61,995 nt of DNA from JBGTFE01 sp036403235 (GTDB lineage: Bacteria; Acidobacteriota; Blastocatellia; Pyrinomonadales; Pyrinomonadaceae). This document shows, piece after piece, positions 52,208-60,635 of the stretch (within the stretch, counting starts at the first letter, position 1; each line of letters begins with the position of its first letter). The translations under genes were made by a program, and so were the position numbers. The notes beneath the pieces were generated by a model. It was not told the DNA's origin. It made no database searches and was given only the letters and a program-made list of their open reading frames with translations. The stretch spans positions 1 through 61,995 of the forward strand of contig DASWRI010000074.1 of NCBI GenBank assembly GCA_036403235.1, given 5' to 3'.

Positions 52208-52531
52208 TTAGTTTTTCTTTTTTTCCATCTTTTCTTCACGCTTTTCTTTGGATTCAGCTTTCGCGTTTTCTTCTTCTATTTTGATGACTTTTCCGGTAAA
52301 GGCATTAACCCAGACTTCAGAAATCGTTCCTTTTTTGTTGCGAATATCAAATGAATAAATCCATTTGCCCGCTTCTTTTTCAAGCTCCGAGCCTTCGATT
52401 TTTCCAGCAACGCGATTTTTAGCAATCTGCGTGGCGCGTTTCATACCGATTTTTTTCGTCTGCGCATTGACACTTATGCCAAGCGTTAAACCAATCGTCA
52501 TTATTGCAATCATTACTAATATTTTTTTCAT
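52208..52531 (-). CDS. PepSY-domain secreted protein
   Basis: 107 residues. Signal peptide (1-23, ending VNAQ) and a PepSY domain (about 28-90): KRATQIAKNRVAGKIEGSELEKEAGKWIYSFDIRNKKGTISEVWVNAFTGKVIKIE. A charged Glu/Lys tail follows. PepSY domains bind or inhibit proteases and are found on peptidase propeptides. Single gene. The spacer to 52900 (368 bp) holds only regulatory DNA. Confidence 0.88.
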   Translation of the reverse strand: MKKILVMIAIMTIGLTLGISVNAQTKKIGMKRATQIAKNRVAGKIEGSELEKEAGKWIYSFDIRNKKGTISEVWVNAFTGKVIKIEEENAKAESKEKREEKMEKKKN

Positions 52532-52721
52532 ATTTTACCTTCTTTGAATTGAAATTTTCCTTACCAAAATTTAGGAATTAACCTAACCATACATTTGTGT
52601 AGATGAATACAGGATTAAAATTAACGATTAAGAAATTGTTTCGTCTTAGTTTCCATTTTTAAGATTTTTAATCTCCAAAATAGTCACAAAATTTCGCAGT
52701 TAAAATTATTAACCTGTATCA

Positions 52722-52776
52722 GGGACAAAATGTCGCTATTTTTCTGTTTCGCGGCGGCACGATGCCACTGTAAAAC
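52722..52776 (+). promoter_or_regulatory. Upstream activator module A
   Basis: Inverted repeat GACAAAATGTC at 52724-52734; second inverted repeat GGCACGATGCC at 52756-52766 within GCGGCGGCACG; then CTGTAAAAC. The spacing between repeat starts is 32 bp. It is about three-quarters identical to the module at 60483-60536 over 53 positions. The flanking region 52532-52721 is AT-rich, with no gene seen. Confidence 0.72.
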
Positions 52777-52818
52777 TAAACCGCTTACCCAAATCACAAT
52801 TAAAAGCAGGATTTATCA

Positions 52819-52835
52819 GCGGAATGAATATTGCT
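52819..52835 (+). promoter_or_regulatory. Sigma-54 promoter A (-24/-12)
   Basis: GCGGAATGAATATTGCT has GG at 52821-52822, ten bases, then GC at 52833-52834, and matches TTGCW at -12. It starts 97 bp after the first inverted repeat. The expected start, near 52846, leaves a 54-base leader to the ATG at 52900. Confidence 0.7.
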
Positions 52836-52899
52836 CAAGGCTATTTGCGTTCCAAATCGCAAAACTTTATCAAACAGATTATTTACAAGGTAAAAATAA

Positions 52900-54315
52900 A
52901 TGGCGAACGAGGGGTTAAAATCAATTCACATCACTAATTACTATCATAAAAATTCGGGCGGCATCAGCACAGCTTATAACCGTCTGCTCGAAGCCGCGAA
53001 TCGTCATCGACGATTTGTCCGGTTAATTGTGCCGGGCGAGCGCGACGCGCAGGAAGAAGTCGGCGGATATGGAAGGATTTACTATGTAAAAGCAAATTAT
53101 TCGCCGCTTTTTGACAAGCGTTACCGGCTTATGCTGCCGTGGAAAACATATATTTTTAACGAAACGCCTATTCGTCGTATCTTGCGTGAAGAACAAGCCG
53201 ACATTGTTGAAATCGGCGAGAAGTATTCTTTAAGTCTGCTTGCCGGTCTTATTCACAAAGGTTTTTTCAAATCGCTCGGTCGCCCGATGCTCGTTCATTT
53301 TAGCTGCGAGCGGATGGATGATAATCTGCGCGCATTCGTTTCCGGCGCGAAGCTTTTTCGCTGGTTTGCGCGGCGCTTTATGGGCAATTATATTTTTCCG
53401 ATGTTTGATTATCATCTCGCCAATTCAAACTACACGGCGCAGGAGCTGCTCGATTCGGTAGATGCGAATAAAAGCCAGTATCGCTCGGATATATTTTTTA
53501 ATTTTTGCTGGCGTTTTTTTCGCGCCTCGCAACTGCCTGCTGAAGAACGTGTATTCGTCAATCAATGCGGCGTGGACAACGAACTTTTTACTGTTGAGAG
53601 AAAAAATGAAGTGACGCGCCGCGAAGTTTTAACTGAAGCGGGATTTCCCGAAAATGCAACCGTTTTGCTTTACGCCGGACGCATTTCGCCGGAAAAAAAT
53701 ATCAAACTGCTGCCGAAGATTTTACGCTCATTATTGAAGTTTTATAATCTTGATTCGCAACGTCGTGAATACCGTCTGCTGATTGCCGGAGATGGTCCGA
53801 AAACCGATTGGCTGAAACAAAAGTTAGAGCAATATGCGCCGGGTAAGTTCAAAATTTTAGGTTATGTCGCCGACCGCGAAAAACTGGCTGATATTTACGC
53901 CAATGCCGATATTTTTATTCATCCGAATCCGCGTGAACCGTTCGGCATCGCACCGCTCGAAGCGATGGCTTCGGGTTTGCCCGTTATTGCGCCAAAATCA
54001 GGCGGCGTTCTTTCATACGCCAACGATGAAAATGCCTGGCTTGAAGAACCCGCCTCCGAAGATTATTTTGCTGCAGTTCAAGATATTTTAAATAATGAAG
54101 AAAGACGGGTAATGAAAATAAAAAATGCGCTCGATATAGTGCGTGAATACACTTGGGAAAATTCGACGGACAGGCTTTTCACGCTTTACGACAATATTTA
54201 TAAAGATTTCTGTCTTCAACGTGAGCTGCACGTTTACGAATCTGAAAATAAAAAGATTAATTTTGCTGAAGAAAGAGTTTTTAATGGGAAAGCCGCCGGA
54301 CTTAGACTAAAATGA
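52900..54315 (+). CDS. GT4-family glycosyltransferase
   Basis: 471 residues. N-terminal GSGGIS-like donor loop (HKNSGGISTAYN), and the C-terminal GT-B domain with FIHPNPREPFGIAPLEAMASGLPVIAPKSGG, the retaining group-4 signature for nucleotide-sugar binding and the catalytic Glu pair. It transfers a sugar in polysaccharide or lipid-glycan synthesis, probably at the inner membrane face. It has a leader with a sigma-54 promoter, and the histidine-kinase gene starts seven bases after it. Confidence 0.92.
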   Translation: MANEGLKSIHITNYYHKNSGGISTAYNRLLEAANRHRRFVRLIVPGERDAQEEVGGYGRIYYVKANYSPLFDKRYRLMLPWKTYIFNETPIRRILREEQADIVEIGEKYSLSLLAGLIHKGFFKSLGRPMLVHFSCERMDDNLRAFVSGAKLFRWFARRFMGNYIFPMFDYHLANSNYTAQELLDSVDANKSQYRSDIFFNFCWRFFRASQLPAEERVFVNQCGVDNELFTVERKNEVTRREVLTEAGFPENATVLLYAGRISPEKNIKLLPKILRSLLKFYNLDSQRREYRLLIAGDGPKTDWLKQKLEQYAPGKFKILGYVADREKLADIYANADIFIHPNPREPFGIAPLEAMASGLPVIAPKSGGVLSYANDENAWLEEPASEDYFAAVQDILNNEERRVMKIKNALDIVREYTWENSTDRLFTLYDNIYKDFCLQRELHVYESENKKINFAEERVFNGKAAGLRLK

Positions 54316-54322
54316 ACGAGAA

Positions 54323-56878
54323 ATGCAATCACGCACAACATTAAAGACTAAACGCAGTCTGACAAAGACGGCTTGGTTTATATTAATTGTCGTCGCTGCA
54401 ACGGCGGCAGGAATGTTGTGCGCGTGGCGTGCGCCCGGTCTTAATCTTTATGCCCGGGATTGGCTAATGCGGACGCGCGGCAGCTTAGCCGAGCCGAATG
54501 ATATTGTCATCGTGGCGATTGACGAACCGAGCATCGCTAAATTGGGACAATTTCCGTGGCGGCGCGATTACACGGCGCGAGTTCTAAATGCCGTTTCCGC
54601 CTCCGAACCGCGAGCGATTGCGCTCGATATTTTATACTCCGAGCCGACCGACGAGGCAAACGATAAAGCCTTAACCGATGCCATTAAACAATCGGGTAAC
54701 GTCGTAATTAGCGAGCAGCTTGTCGAAGACCGCGACACGCCGGAATTAAGCCGTTCTATCTGGCTGCGCTCGCTGCCCGCGATTGAAAACGCGGCGGCGG
54801 GCGTCGGTCACGTCAATGTCGAAACCGAATCCGACGGCGCAGCGCGTCAAATGCTTCTGCGTCTGGCGGACGATGACGGCGAATCGCGCTGGGCGCTGGC
54901 GCTGGAAACCGTTCGGGTCGGCGATAAATTAAGCCCCGCAGATGTGAGCGAAACAAGCCGTTTCATCCGAATCGGCACACGCAAACTGCCGTTTGATTCG
55001 GTCGAGCATAATCTATCATTAAAACTCAAGGATGCGGGCAGCAATATGACGACGATTCAGCCGCTTCGGATGACGATTGACTATATCGGACCGACCGGCT
55101 CGTTTGCCGCGCAGACTTACAGTTTCTCGGATGTGCTGGAAGGACGCGTTTCGCCTGAAAAATTTCGCGGAAAATACGTTTTAATCGGCGCGACGGCGGC
55201 GACCCTCGGCGACCGTATCGCCGCGCCTTTTGTTCACACGGAAAATGCCGAAGGCGACCAGCACGGCGATTTGATGCCGGGCGTGGAAATTCTGGCAAAT
55301 TCCGTAAACACGATTTTGCGCGGGCATTTTTACCAGCCCGTTTCAGACTGGACAGCCGCTTTATGCGCCGCATTAATAGCGCTTGCGGTCTTGTTTTTAA
55401 CCAGCATTGCGCAGGGAAAATTTGAAGCGGCAAAACAACTCGGCGTCTTGGCGGGTTTGGCTTTATTAATTCTTTCCGGTTCATATTTCGCCTTTGTTTA
55501 CGCTTCGACGATTCCGCCGATTGTGCCGATGACCGTTTCTTTTATCGTTGCCGCGCCGCTCGTCTTATTGCAGCGCTCGCTGGCGGCAAGCGTCGGTCTT
55601 GACGAACGCATCGGTGAATTGTTAGCTGCCGAAAATCGTCTTTTAATCGGCAGAAACAAGAATCTTGAATCAGATTTCGACAATAATTTTTTTGAAAATG
55701 ACGACGCGCCGTTAAATTTTCCCGCCGGCAGATTTTTTCCGAAAGGCTTGGAACAGAAAACACAGACGCTCGGATTTTTGTCCCGCGATTTGATTGCTCA
55801 CACATTGTTTGTTGACCGCGCTTTGCGCTCGCTCGAAGAGGGTTTGCTTATCGCCGACGCGAACGGGCGTATTACTTTTGCAAACGAAAGCGCGGTGCGG
55901 ATTCTCGGTTTATCGGAGAGAAAGTTAATCGGAAGCAATCTTCTGGCGCGCCTTAACGAAGCGAAACAAAATTCCGGAACATGGGATTTCGATGAAGACA
56001 TACTTGCTCAACTAATACTTGACCGGAAAATAATCGAGCGCGAATTCGTCAGTTCCGAGGCGCATCATTACACTTTGCGGATGTCTCCGGTTGCCGCCCG
56101 TGAAAAAGATTTTCAGGAAACGCTTGGCGTTGTCGCCACTTTGTCTGACGTCACACCTTACCGCGAGCTGCAAAAGACTCAAAATGATGTTATCGCGCTC
56201 GTCACGCACGAACTTCGCACACCGCTGACGGCAATTCAGGGGATGAGCGAGATTTTGACCGAACACGATGTCGAACCCGAATCGCGCCGAAAGATGCTTG
56301 CCGCTATTAACACCGAAGCCAAGCGTCTGGCGCGAATGATTACCGAATATCTCGATATTACGCGGCTCGAATCGGGTATGCAAAAGGCGCGTTTCACCTT
56401 TGTAGATATTACCGAATTACTTGAACGGACGCTCTTAATGCTCGAACCGATTGCCGCCAAGCGCGGCATCGAAATCGTGCGTCGTTTTTCGGAAAATCTA
56501 ATAACAATTTCCGCCGACGCGGAAATGCTCGCGCTGGCGTTCACGAACATCGTCGCCAACGCCATTAAATACAGCCCGGAAAAAACAAAAATTACAGTCG
56601 AAACATATTCAGCCGGTGAAATGCTGCAAATTAACTTTACCGACCAAGGCTACGGCATTAACGCCGAACAACTGCCGCACATTTTCGAGAAATTTTATCG
56701 CGTTCCGCATCGGCAGAATACGGAAGTTTCCGGCACCGGCTTGGGCTTGGCTTTAACGCGCGAAATCGTCGAATTACACGGCGGACGAATTAAGGTCGAA
56801 AGCGAGCCTAATGAGGGCTCGACCTTTACCGTTTTTCTGCCTTTTGCGCCGGATAATAAAAACATTCCGGCAAATTAA
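54323..56878 (+). CDS. CHASE2-domain sensor histidine kinase
   Basis: 851 residues. One N-terminal helix (about 15-35), a periplasmic CHASE2 domain (about 45-340: IVIVAIDEPSIAKLG and FPWRRDYTA, then KYVLIGATAATLGD), three more helices (about 350-425), a PAS domain (about 490-600), a HisKA with phospho-His629 in THELRTPLTAIQG, and a catalytic ATPase (N-box NIVANAIKYSP, DQGYGI, GTGLGLAL). A full, intact sensor. It begins seven bases after the glycosyltransferase and 63 bp before its likely partner regulator. Confidence 0.95.
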   Translation: MQSRTTLKTKRSLTKTAWFILIVVAATAAGMLCAWRAPGLNLYARDWLMRTRGSLAEPNDIVIVAIDEPSIAKLGQFPWRRDYTARVLNAVSASEPRAIALDILYSEPTDEANDKALTDAIKQSGNVVISEQLVEDRDTPELSRSIWLRSLPAIENAAAGVGHVNVETESDGAARQMLLRLADDDGESRWALALETVRVGDKLSPADVSETSRFIRIGTRKLPFDSVEHNLSLKLKDAGSNMTTIQPLRMTIDYIGPTGSFAAQTYSFSDVLEGRVSPEKFRGKYVLIGATAATLGDRIAAPFVHTENAEGDQHGDLMPGVEILANSVNTILRGHFYQPVSDWTAALCAALIALAVLFLTSIAQGKFEAAKQLGVLAGLALLILSGSYFAFVYASTIPPIVPMTVSFIVAAPLVLLQRSLAASVGLDERIGELLAAENRLLIGRNKNLESDFDNNFFENDDAPLNFPAGRFFPKGLEQKTQTLGFLSRDLIAHTLFVDRALRSLEEGLLIADANGRITFANESAVRILGLSERKLIGSNLLARLNEAKQNSGTWDFDEDILAQLILDRKIIEREFVSSEAHHYTLRMSPVAAREKDFQETLGVVATLSDVTPYRELQKTQNDVIALVTHELRTPLTAIQGMSEILTEHDVEPESRRKMLAAINTEAKRLARMITEYLDITRLESGMQKARFTFVDITELLERTLLMLEPIAAKRGIEIVRRFSENLITISADAEMLALAFTNIVANAIKYSPEKTKITVETYSAGEMLQINFTDQGYGINAEQLPHIFEKFYRVPHRQNTEVSGTGLGLALTREIVELHGGRIKVESEPNEGSTFTVFLPFAPDNKNIPAN

Positions 56879-56917
56879 TGCTGTATTCATTTACGGTATA
56901 GTAAGGTGATATTTTTC

Positions 56918-56931
56918 TTCGGTAAACCGAA
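56918..56931. promoter_or_regulatory. Short palindrome before the response regulator
   Basis: TTCGGTAAACCGAA, perfect 5 bp arms with a 4-base spacer, ten bases before the ATG at 56942. It may be an operator or a small leader hairpin; nothing in the sequence tells which. Confidence 0.3.
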
Positions 56932-56941
56932 ATAAATTAAA

Positions 56942-58351
56942 ATGGCGGAGAAAAAGCACATTTTAGTAGTTGACGATGAACCCTCGATCAGGCTGACGCT
57001 CGAAACAGGTTTATCGCTCAAAGGCTTTCGCGTCTCATCCGCCGCGACGGGGCGCGAAGCCTTTTCCATTCTGCAAAAACAGGATTTCGATGCTGTTTTG
57101 TGCGACGTTTTAATGCCCGACGGGGACGGTCTGGCGTTGGTCAAGACCGTCCGTGAATTTGACGACGAACTGCCTTTAATTTTAATGACGGCGCAGGGTT
57201 CGGTCGAAACGGCGGTCAAAGCGGTCAGCGAAGGCGCAAGTGATTTTATCGCCAAACCGTTTGAAGTCGCCTCCGTTGCGGCGCTTCTCAGCCGTCACGT
57301 CGAAGCCAGACGCGAAAAGCAGACGAAAACCGTCGCGGACATGGAAAATTTGTCCGAAGAGTTTTCCGAATCCGGTCTTATCGGGCGTAGTCCGGCGATG
57401 GTTTCGGTTTATAAACTTATCGCCTTCGCCGCACGCACGAACGCCACCGTTTTGATTATGGGCGAATCGGGAACGGGCAAAGAGCTTGTCGCCCGCGCCA
57501 TTCACAATTTTAGCGGGCGCAGCTCACAGAAATTCGTTTCGGTCAATTGTTCGGGTTTGACTGATACACTGCTCGAAGCCGAGCTTTTCGGCTACGAAAA
57601 AGGAGCTTTTACCGGAGCAAACTCAAACCACGCCGGACTTTTTGAAGCGGCGAGCGGCGGCACGATTTTTCTCGACGAACTGGCTTCGACAAGCGCCGGT
57701 TTTCAGGCAAGTTTGCTGCGCGTTTTGCAGTCGGGCGAAATTCGGCGCGTCGGCGCGACCGAAACGCGGCGCGTCGATGTCCGCATTATCGGCGCGAGTA
57801 ATGCAAATCTGCAGAAACTATCTGAAGCCGGAAATTTTCGTTCCGACTTATACTTTCGTTTGAGCGTTTTGGCGATTGAGCTTCCGCCCTTGCGCGAGCG
57901 TATCAGCGACGTTCCGCTTCTTGTGCAGCATTTTTTGCGAAAAATCAGTCAGGACGGGCAGCCGATGCATTTGACGCAGGAGGTTTGGGATGCGCTTTCC
58001 CGTTACGATTTTCCGGGCAATGTTCGCGAGCTTGAAAACGCTCTGGTTCGCGCGGTTGCTCTTTCGACGGGAAATGTCATTACGCTCGATTATCTGCCGG
58101 CGGCTATTATCGAAGCGCGTGAAAAGCTTAATAAATCTTTAACCGAAACGGAAACTTTGCATCAAATTTTAGGAGATCGTCCAACGATAGATGAATTGCA
58201 GCGGCGTTATTTAAGCTTAATTCTGGCGGAAGTCGGCGAAAATAGACGAAGAGCGGCGGAGAAGCTCGGACTCGACCGCCGGACAATACAACGGCTCATC
58301 GCTAAATATAATCTTCTAGCTTCTGCCGAGACGGAAAAACCGACGGGGTAA
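56942..58351 (+). CDS. NtrC-family sigma-54-dependent response regulator
   Basis: 469 residues. Receiver domain (about 5-120) with Asp55 in AVLCDVLMPD as phospho-acceptor; AAA+ domain with Walker A GESGTGKE (174-181), the sigma-54-contact loop GAFTGA (221-226), Walker B TIFLDE (241-246); and a C-terminal Fis-type helix-turn-helix (about 425-460, EVGENRRRAAEKLGLDRRTIQRLI). All parts for activating sigma-54 polymerase are intact. It is the obvious candidate to bind modules A and B, and is the neighbour of the CHASE2 kinase. Confidence 0.96.
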   Translation: MAEKKHILVVDDEPSIRLTLETGLSLKGFRVSSAATGREAFSILQKQDFDAVLCDVLMPDGDGLALVKTVREFDDELPLILMTAQGSVETAVKAVSEGASDFIAKPFEVASVAALLSRHVEARREKQTKTVADMENLSEEFSESGLIGRSPAMVSVYKLIAFAARTNATVLIMGESGTGKELVARAIHNFSGRSSQKFVSVNCSGLTDTLLEAELFGYEKGAFTGANSNHAGLFEAASGGTIFLDELASTSAGFQASLLRVLQSGEIRRVGATETRRVDVRIIGASNANLQKLSEAGNFRSDLYFRLSVLAIELPPLRERISDVPLLVQHFLRKISQDGQPMHLTQEVWDALSRYDFPGNVRELENALVRAVALSTGNVITLDYLPAAIIEAREKLNKSLTETETLHQILGDRPTIDELQRRYLSLILAEVGENRRRAAEKLGLDRRTIQRLIAKYNLLASAETEKPTG

Positions 58352-58409
58352 TGAGCGCATCAGATTGATTTTTCGTTCTAAATATTTTGTTTTTCAAAAA
58401 ATCCGGGTA

Positions 58410-60476
58410 ATGTTGAATATTTCGAGAAGAATCTGTTTTTTCGGTTGGCTGGCTGCCATCTTTGTCTTCGCTGCTTCGGAGACGGTTCAGGCTCAGGCGA
58501 CATTTGAAGCGCGTGTTACCAGTGTCGTCGGCAATGCAACGCTTTCGGGCAACGGACGAAACGGCGCTAAACTTTCGCGCGGAGTTAATCTCTCTCCCGG
58601 CGATGAGATTGATACGCGCCGCGGCGGGCGCGTTGTAATTGATTTATCAGATGGCAGTCAGGTCGTTGTTTTGCCGGGTTCACGCTTGATTATCGGTGAT
58701 TATCAGAACGCAAATTCGCTGCGCGAGCTTCTGCAAATTATCCTCGGACGCATCAGAGTTAAAATCAATCACTTTAAAAATCAGCCGAATCCTTACCGCA
58801 TAAAGAGTCCGACGGCTTCGATTTCCGTGCGCGGAACCGAGTTTGAAGTAATGGTCGCATCTTTGGGCGAAACGCGCGTCGTAGTTTTGAGCGGCGCGGT
58901 CGAAGTTGCCAGCCTCAAAGACCCGAAACATTCCTTAATCGCCGAACCGGGACGCGGAGTTATCGTACAACCGAATTACAGTTTGGAATTTTTCGTTTCG
59001 GAAATTCTGACAAAGGAAACGGGTGAGCGGGAAAAACCGAAAGATTCGGATGACAGAAATCGCCGCGATACTGATAACGAAATTAACTCTGTAAGCGCGT
59101 CGAGCATTTATGAGCGGTCTATCGAAAGTATCGTCGAAAGCGGTGAGACGGCATTGCCTTCGCGCTTTACGGCTTTTCCCGACCCGTATCTCGACAGTTT
59201 CGATAATCCGGCTTACGCTGCCGATTTCACCACTGCTGAAGGACGTATTTACTTTATTCCATCACTAAACGGGGTAAGCGCAGGCGATGAAAATATCCGC
59301 GACCGTTTCGGTTTGAGCGACCCGCGCAAAGTTGACTACGGTTTTGTTCCCGACGGCTCGATTTTTGTTCCGCTCAAGCGCTTTCGTAGCGTTGTCGGCG
59401 GAAATTTCGGCTATGTTCGTAACGGTTTGCAGTCGCTAACGGCAAATGAAGATTTCCCGCTCACGAATCCGCCTTTTCCTGTCGGAACAACCGGCATTCG
59501 CACCGAAACCGGCTTGACGACCGGCAATATTTTTAACGGTTCGCTTATGTTTGCGCGCCGCTTCGGAAGTCGCGACCAGACAAGCGTCGGTTTTAGCATC
59601 GAGCGGCTGATTTCGCGCGGGTCATTAAACGAAACAATTGTGCAGCGGGACGCAGGCGGTTTTACGTGGAATGAACAGAGTGCGGCGCGTTCGTCGGTCA
59701 ACCGGACGCGCTTTACCTTCGGCATAAAGCACGATTTCGGCAACTTCAAATTCGGCGCGTTTTATCGTTACAGCATGAGTGCCGGAAGCGATACTGATCG
59801 CTTTCGTCTGGTCAACGGCATAGCGCAGACGAAAGATTTTATCAAATCAAAAGGCAATTCGTCCGAACTCGGATTTCGCCTGCGCGGAGCTTTTTCGCAT
59901 CGTTTGTTTTACGGGGCGGAAGGCACTATACTGTTCGGGCAAAGCCGCGAAAACTTGCAGCGAGCAGTAATTGTTGACTCGAAAGAGCGTTCCGCAACTA
60001 ATCGCTACACGCTCGGTTTCGGGCTGGGTTATGTCTTGCGACCGCGCACAATTTTTAGTTTCGACGCTGCCGGCGGATTGATCAAAACCGACCGGCGCCG
60101 CACCGAGAATTTCACAGCAAATCTGCTTGAAACAGAAAGCCAGCGCGCCCGATTTTTATCTTTATACGCCGCCGTGCAAACAAGCGTCTGGCGAAATTTA
60201 TTCGTCAGCGCGTCAATTCTTTCGCTGACGCAGTCGCGAACCAATAAAACCGCGCTTTTTCCAGACCGCTTCGGGCGAATATTGAACAGCGACGGAGTTT
60301 TCACCGCCAACGAACACACTAAAGATTTCTTTACCGACTTTTTCTCAAACTATGGCATCGGCTGGCGTTTCAAGTCCGGTTTGGTTCTCGAATATATTCT
60401 TACGACCGACTACGGGCAAACCGCGCCGCGCCACGCTTTTCTACTACGCTACAATTTCGATTTTTCTCATAAATAA
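58410..60476 (+). CDS. FecR-domain protein with a C-terminal barrel-like domain
   Basis: 688 residues from the ATG at 58410 (an in-frame TTG at 58365 is less likely). Signal peptide (to about 33, VQAQ). A FecR-type domain (about 40-185) shows DTRRGGRVVIDLSDGSQVVVLPGSRL and YRIKSPTASISVRGTEFEVM, which in the family bind ligand or regulate sigma. A linker (about 200-260) is followed by about 400 residues of alternating beta segments with aromatic ends (FGAFYRYSMS, TLGFGLGYVLRPR, FLLRYNFDF), typical of an outer-membrane barrel. The fusion is unusual. Confidence 0.82.
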   Translation: MLNISRRICFFGWLAAIFVFAASETVQAQATFEARVTSVVGNATLSGNGRNGAKLSRGVNLSPGDEIDTRRGGRVVIDLSDGSQVVVLPGSRLIIGDYQNANSLRELLQIILGRIRVKINHFKNQPNPYRIKSPTASISVRGTEFEVMVASLGETRVVVLSGAVEVASLKDPKHSLIAEPGRGVIVQPNYSLEFFVSEILTKETGEREKPKDSDDRNRRDTDNEINSVSASSIYERSIESIVESGETALPSRFTAFPDPYLDSFDNPAYAADFTTAEGRIYFIPSLNGVSAGDENIRDRFGLSDPRKVDYGFVPDGSIFVPLKRFRSVVGGNFGYVRNGLQSLTANEDFPLTNPPFPVGTTGIRTETGLTTGNIFNGSLMFARRFGSRDQTSVGFSIERLISRGSLNETIVQRDAGGFTWNEQSAARSSVNRTRFTFGIKHDFGNFKFGAFYRYSMSAGSDTDRFRLVNGIAQTKDFIKSKGNSSELGFRLRGAFSHRLFYGAEGTILFGQSRENLQRAVIVDSKERSATNRYTLGFGLGYVLRPRTIFSFDAAGGLIKTDRRRTENFTANLLETESQRARFLSLYAAVQTSVWRNLFVSASILSLTQSRTNKTALFPDRFGRILNSDGVFTANEHTKDFFTDFFSNYGIGWRFKSGLVLEYILTTDYGQTAPRHAFLLRYNFDFSHK

Positions 60477-60482
60477 AAAAGG

Positions 60483-60536
60483 GTGACAAATTGTCGCCAT
60501 TTCTCTCGCAAGCGGCGGCGCACTGCCACGGCAAAA
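60483..60536 (+). promoter_or_regulatory. Upstream activator module B
   Basis: Inverted repeat GACAAATTGTC at 60485-60495; second inverted repeat GGCGCACTGCC at 60517-60527; then ACGGCAAAAT. The repeat starts are 32 bp apart, the same as module A. It sits in the spacer between the FecR-barrel gene and the TonB receptor. Confidence 0.72.
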
Positions 60537-60580
60537 TTTACAAAAGATTTGAACAAGCCTTAAAAATCAATACATTTAGA

Positions 60581-60597
60581 GCGGAACGGCTTTTGCC
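60581..60597 (+). promoter_or_regulatory. Sigma-54 promoter B (-24/-12)
   Basis: GCGGAACGGCTTTTGCC has GG at 60583-60584, ten bases, and GC at 60595-60596 with TTTTGC at -12. It starts 98 bp after the first inverted repeat of module B. The predicted start, near 60608, leaves about 28 bases to the ATG at 60636. Confidence 0.72.
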
Positions 60598-60635
60598 CTG
60601 CATATCTCACAATGAAGAGACAAAAGCGGTGCAGA

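Noticed and set aside
52756..52770. A sigma-54 site on the opposite strand inside the second inverted repeat (TGGCATCGTGCCGC)
   Set aside because: The GG to GC distance is nine, not ten, in both modules, and no gene lies in the right place.
52722..52776. Module A as a riboswitch such as a c-di-GMP sensor
   Set aside because: The two copies keep exact spacing and inverted repeats plus a -24/-12 promoter downstream of them, so the conserved part would not be transcribed from that promoter. DNA-binding sites fit better.
52730..52918. A 62-codon frame over module A
   Set aside because: It overlaps the activator repeats and the sigma-54 site, has no ribosome site and a random-looking composition.
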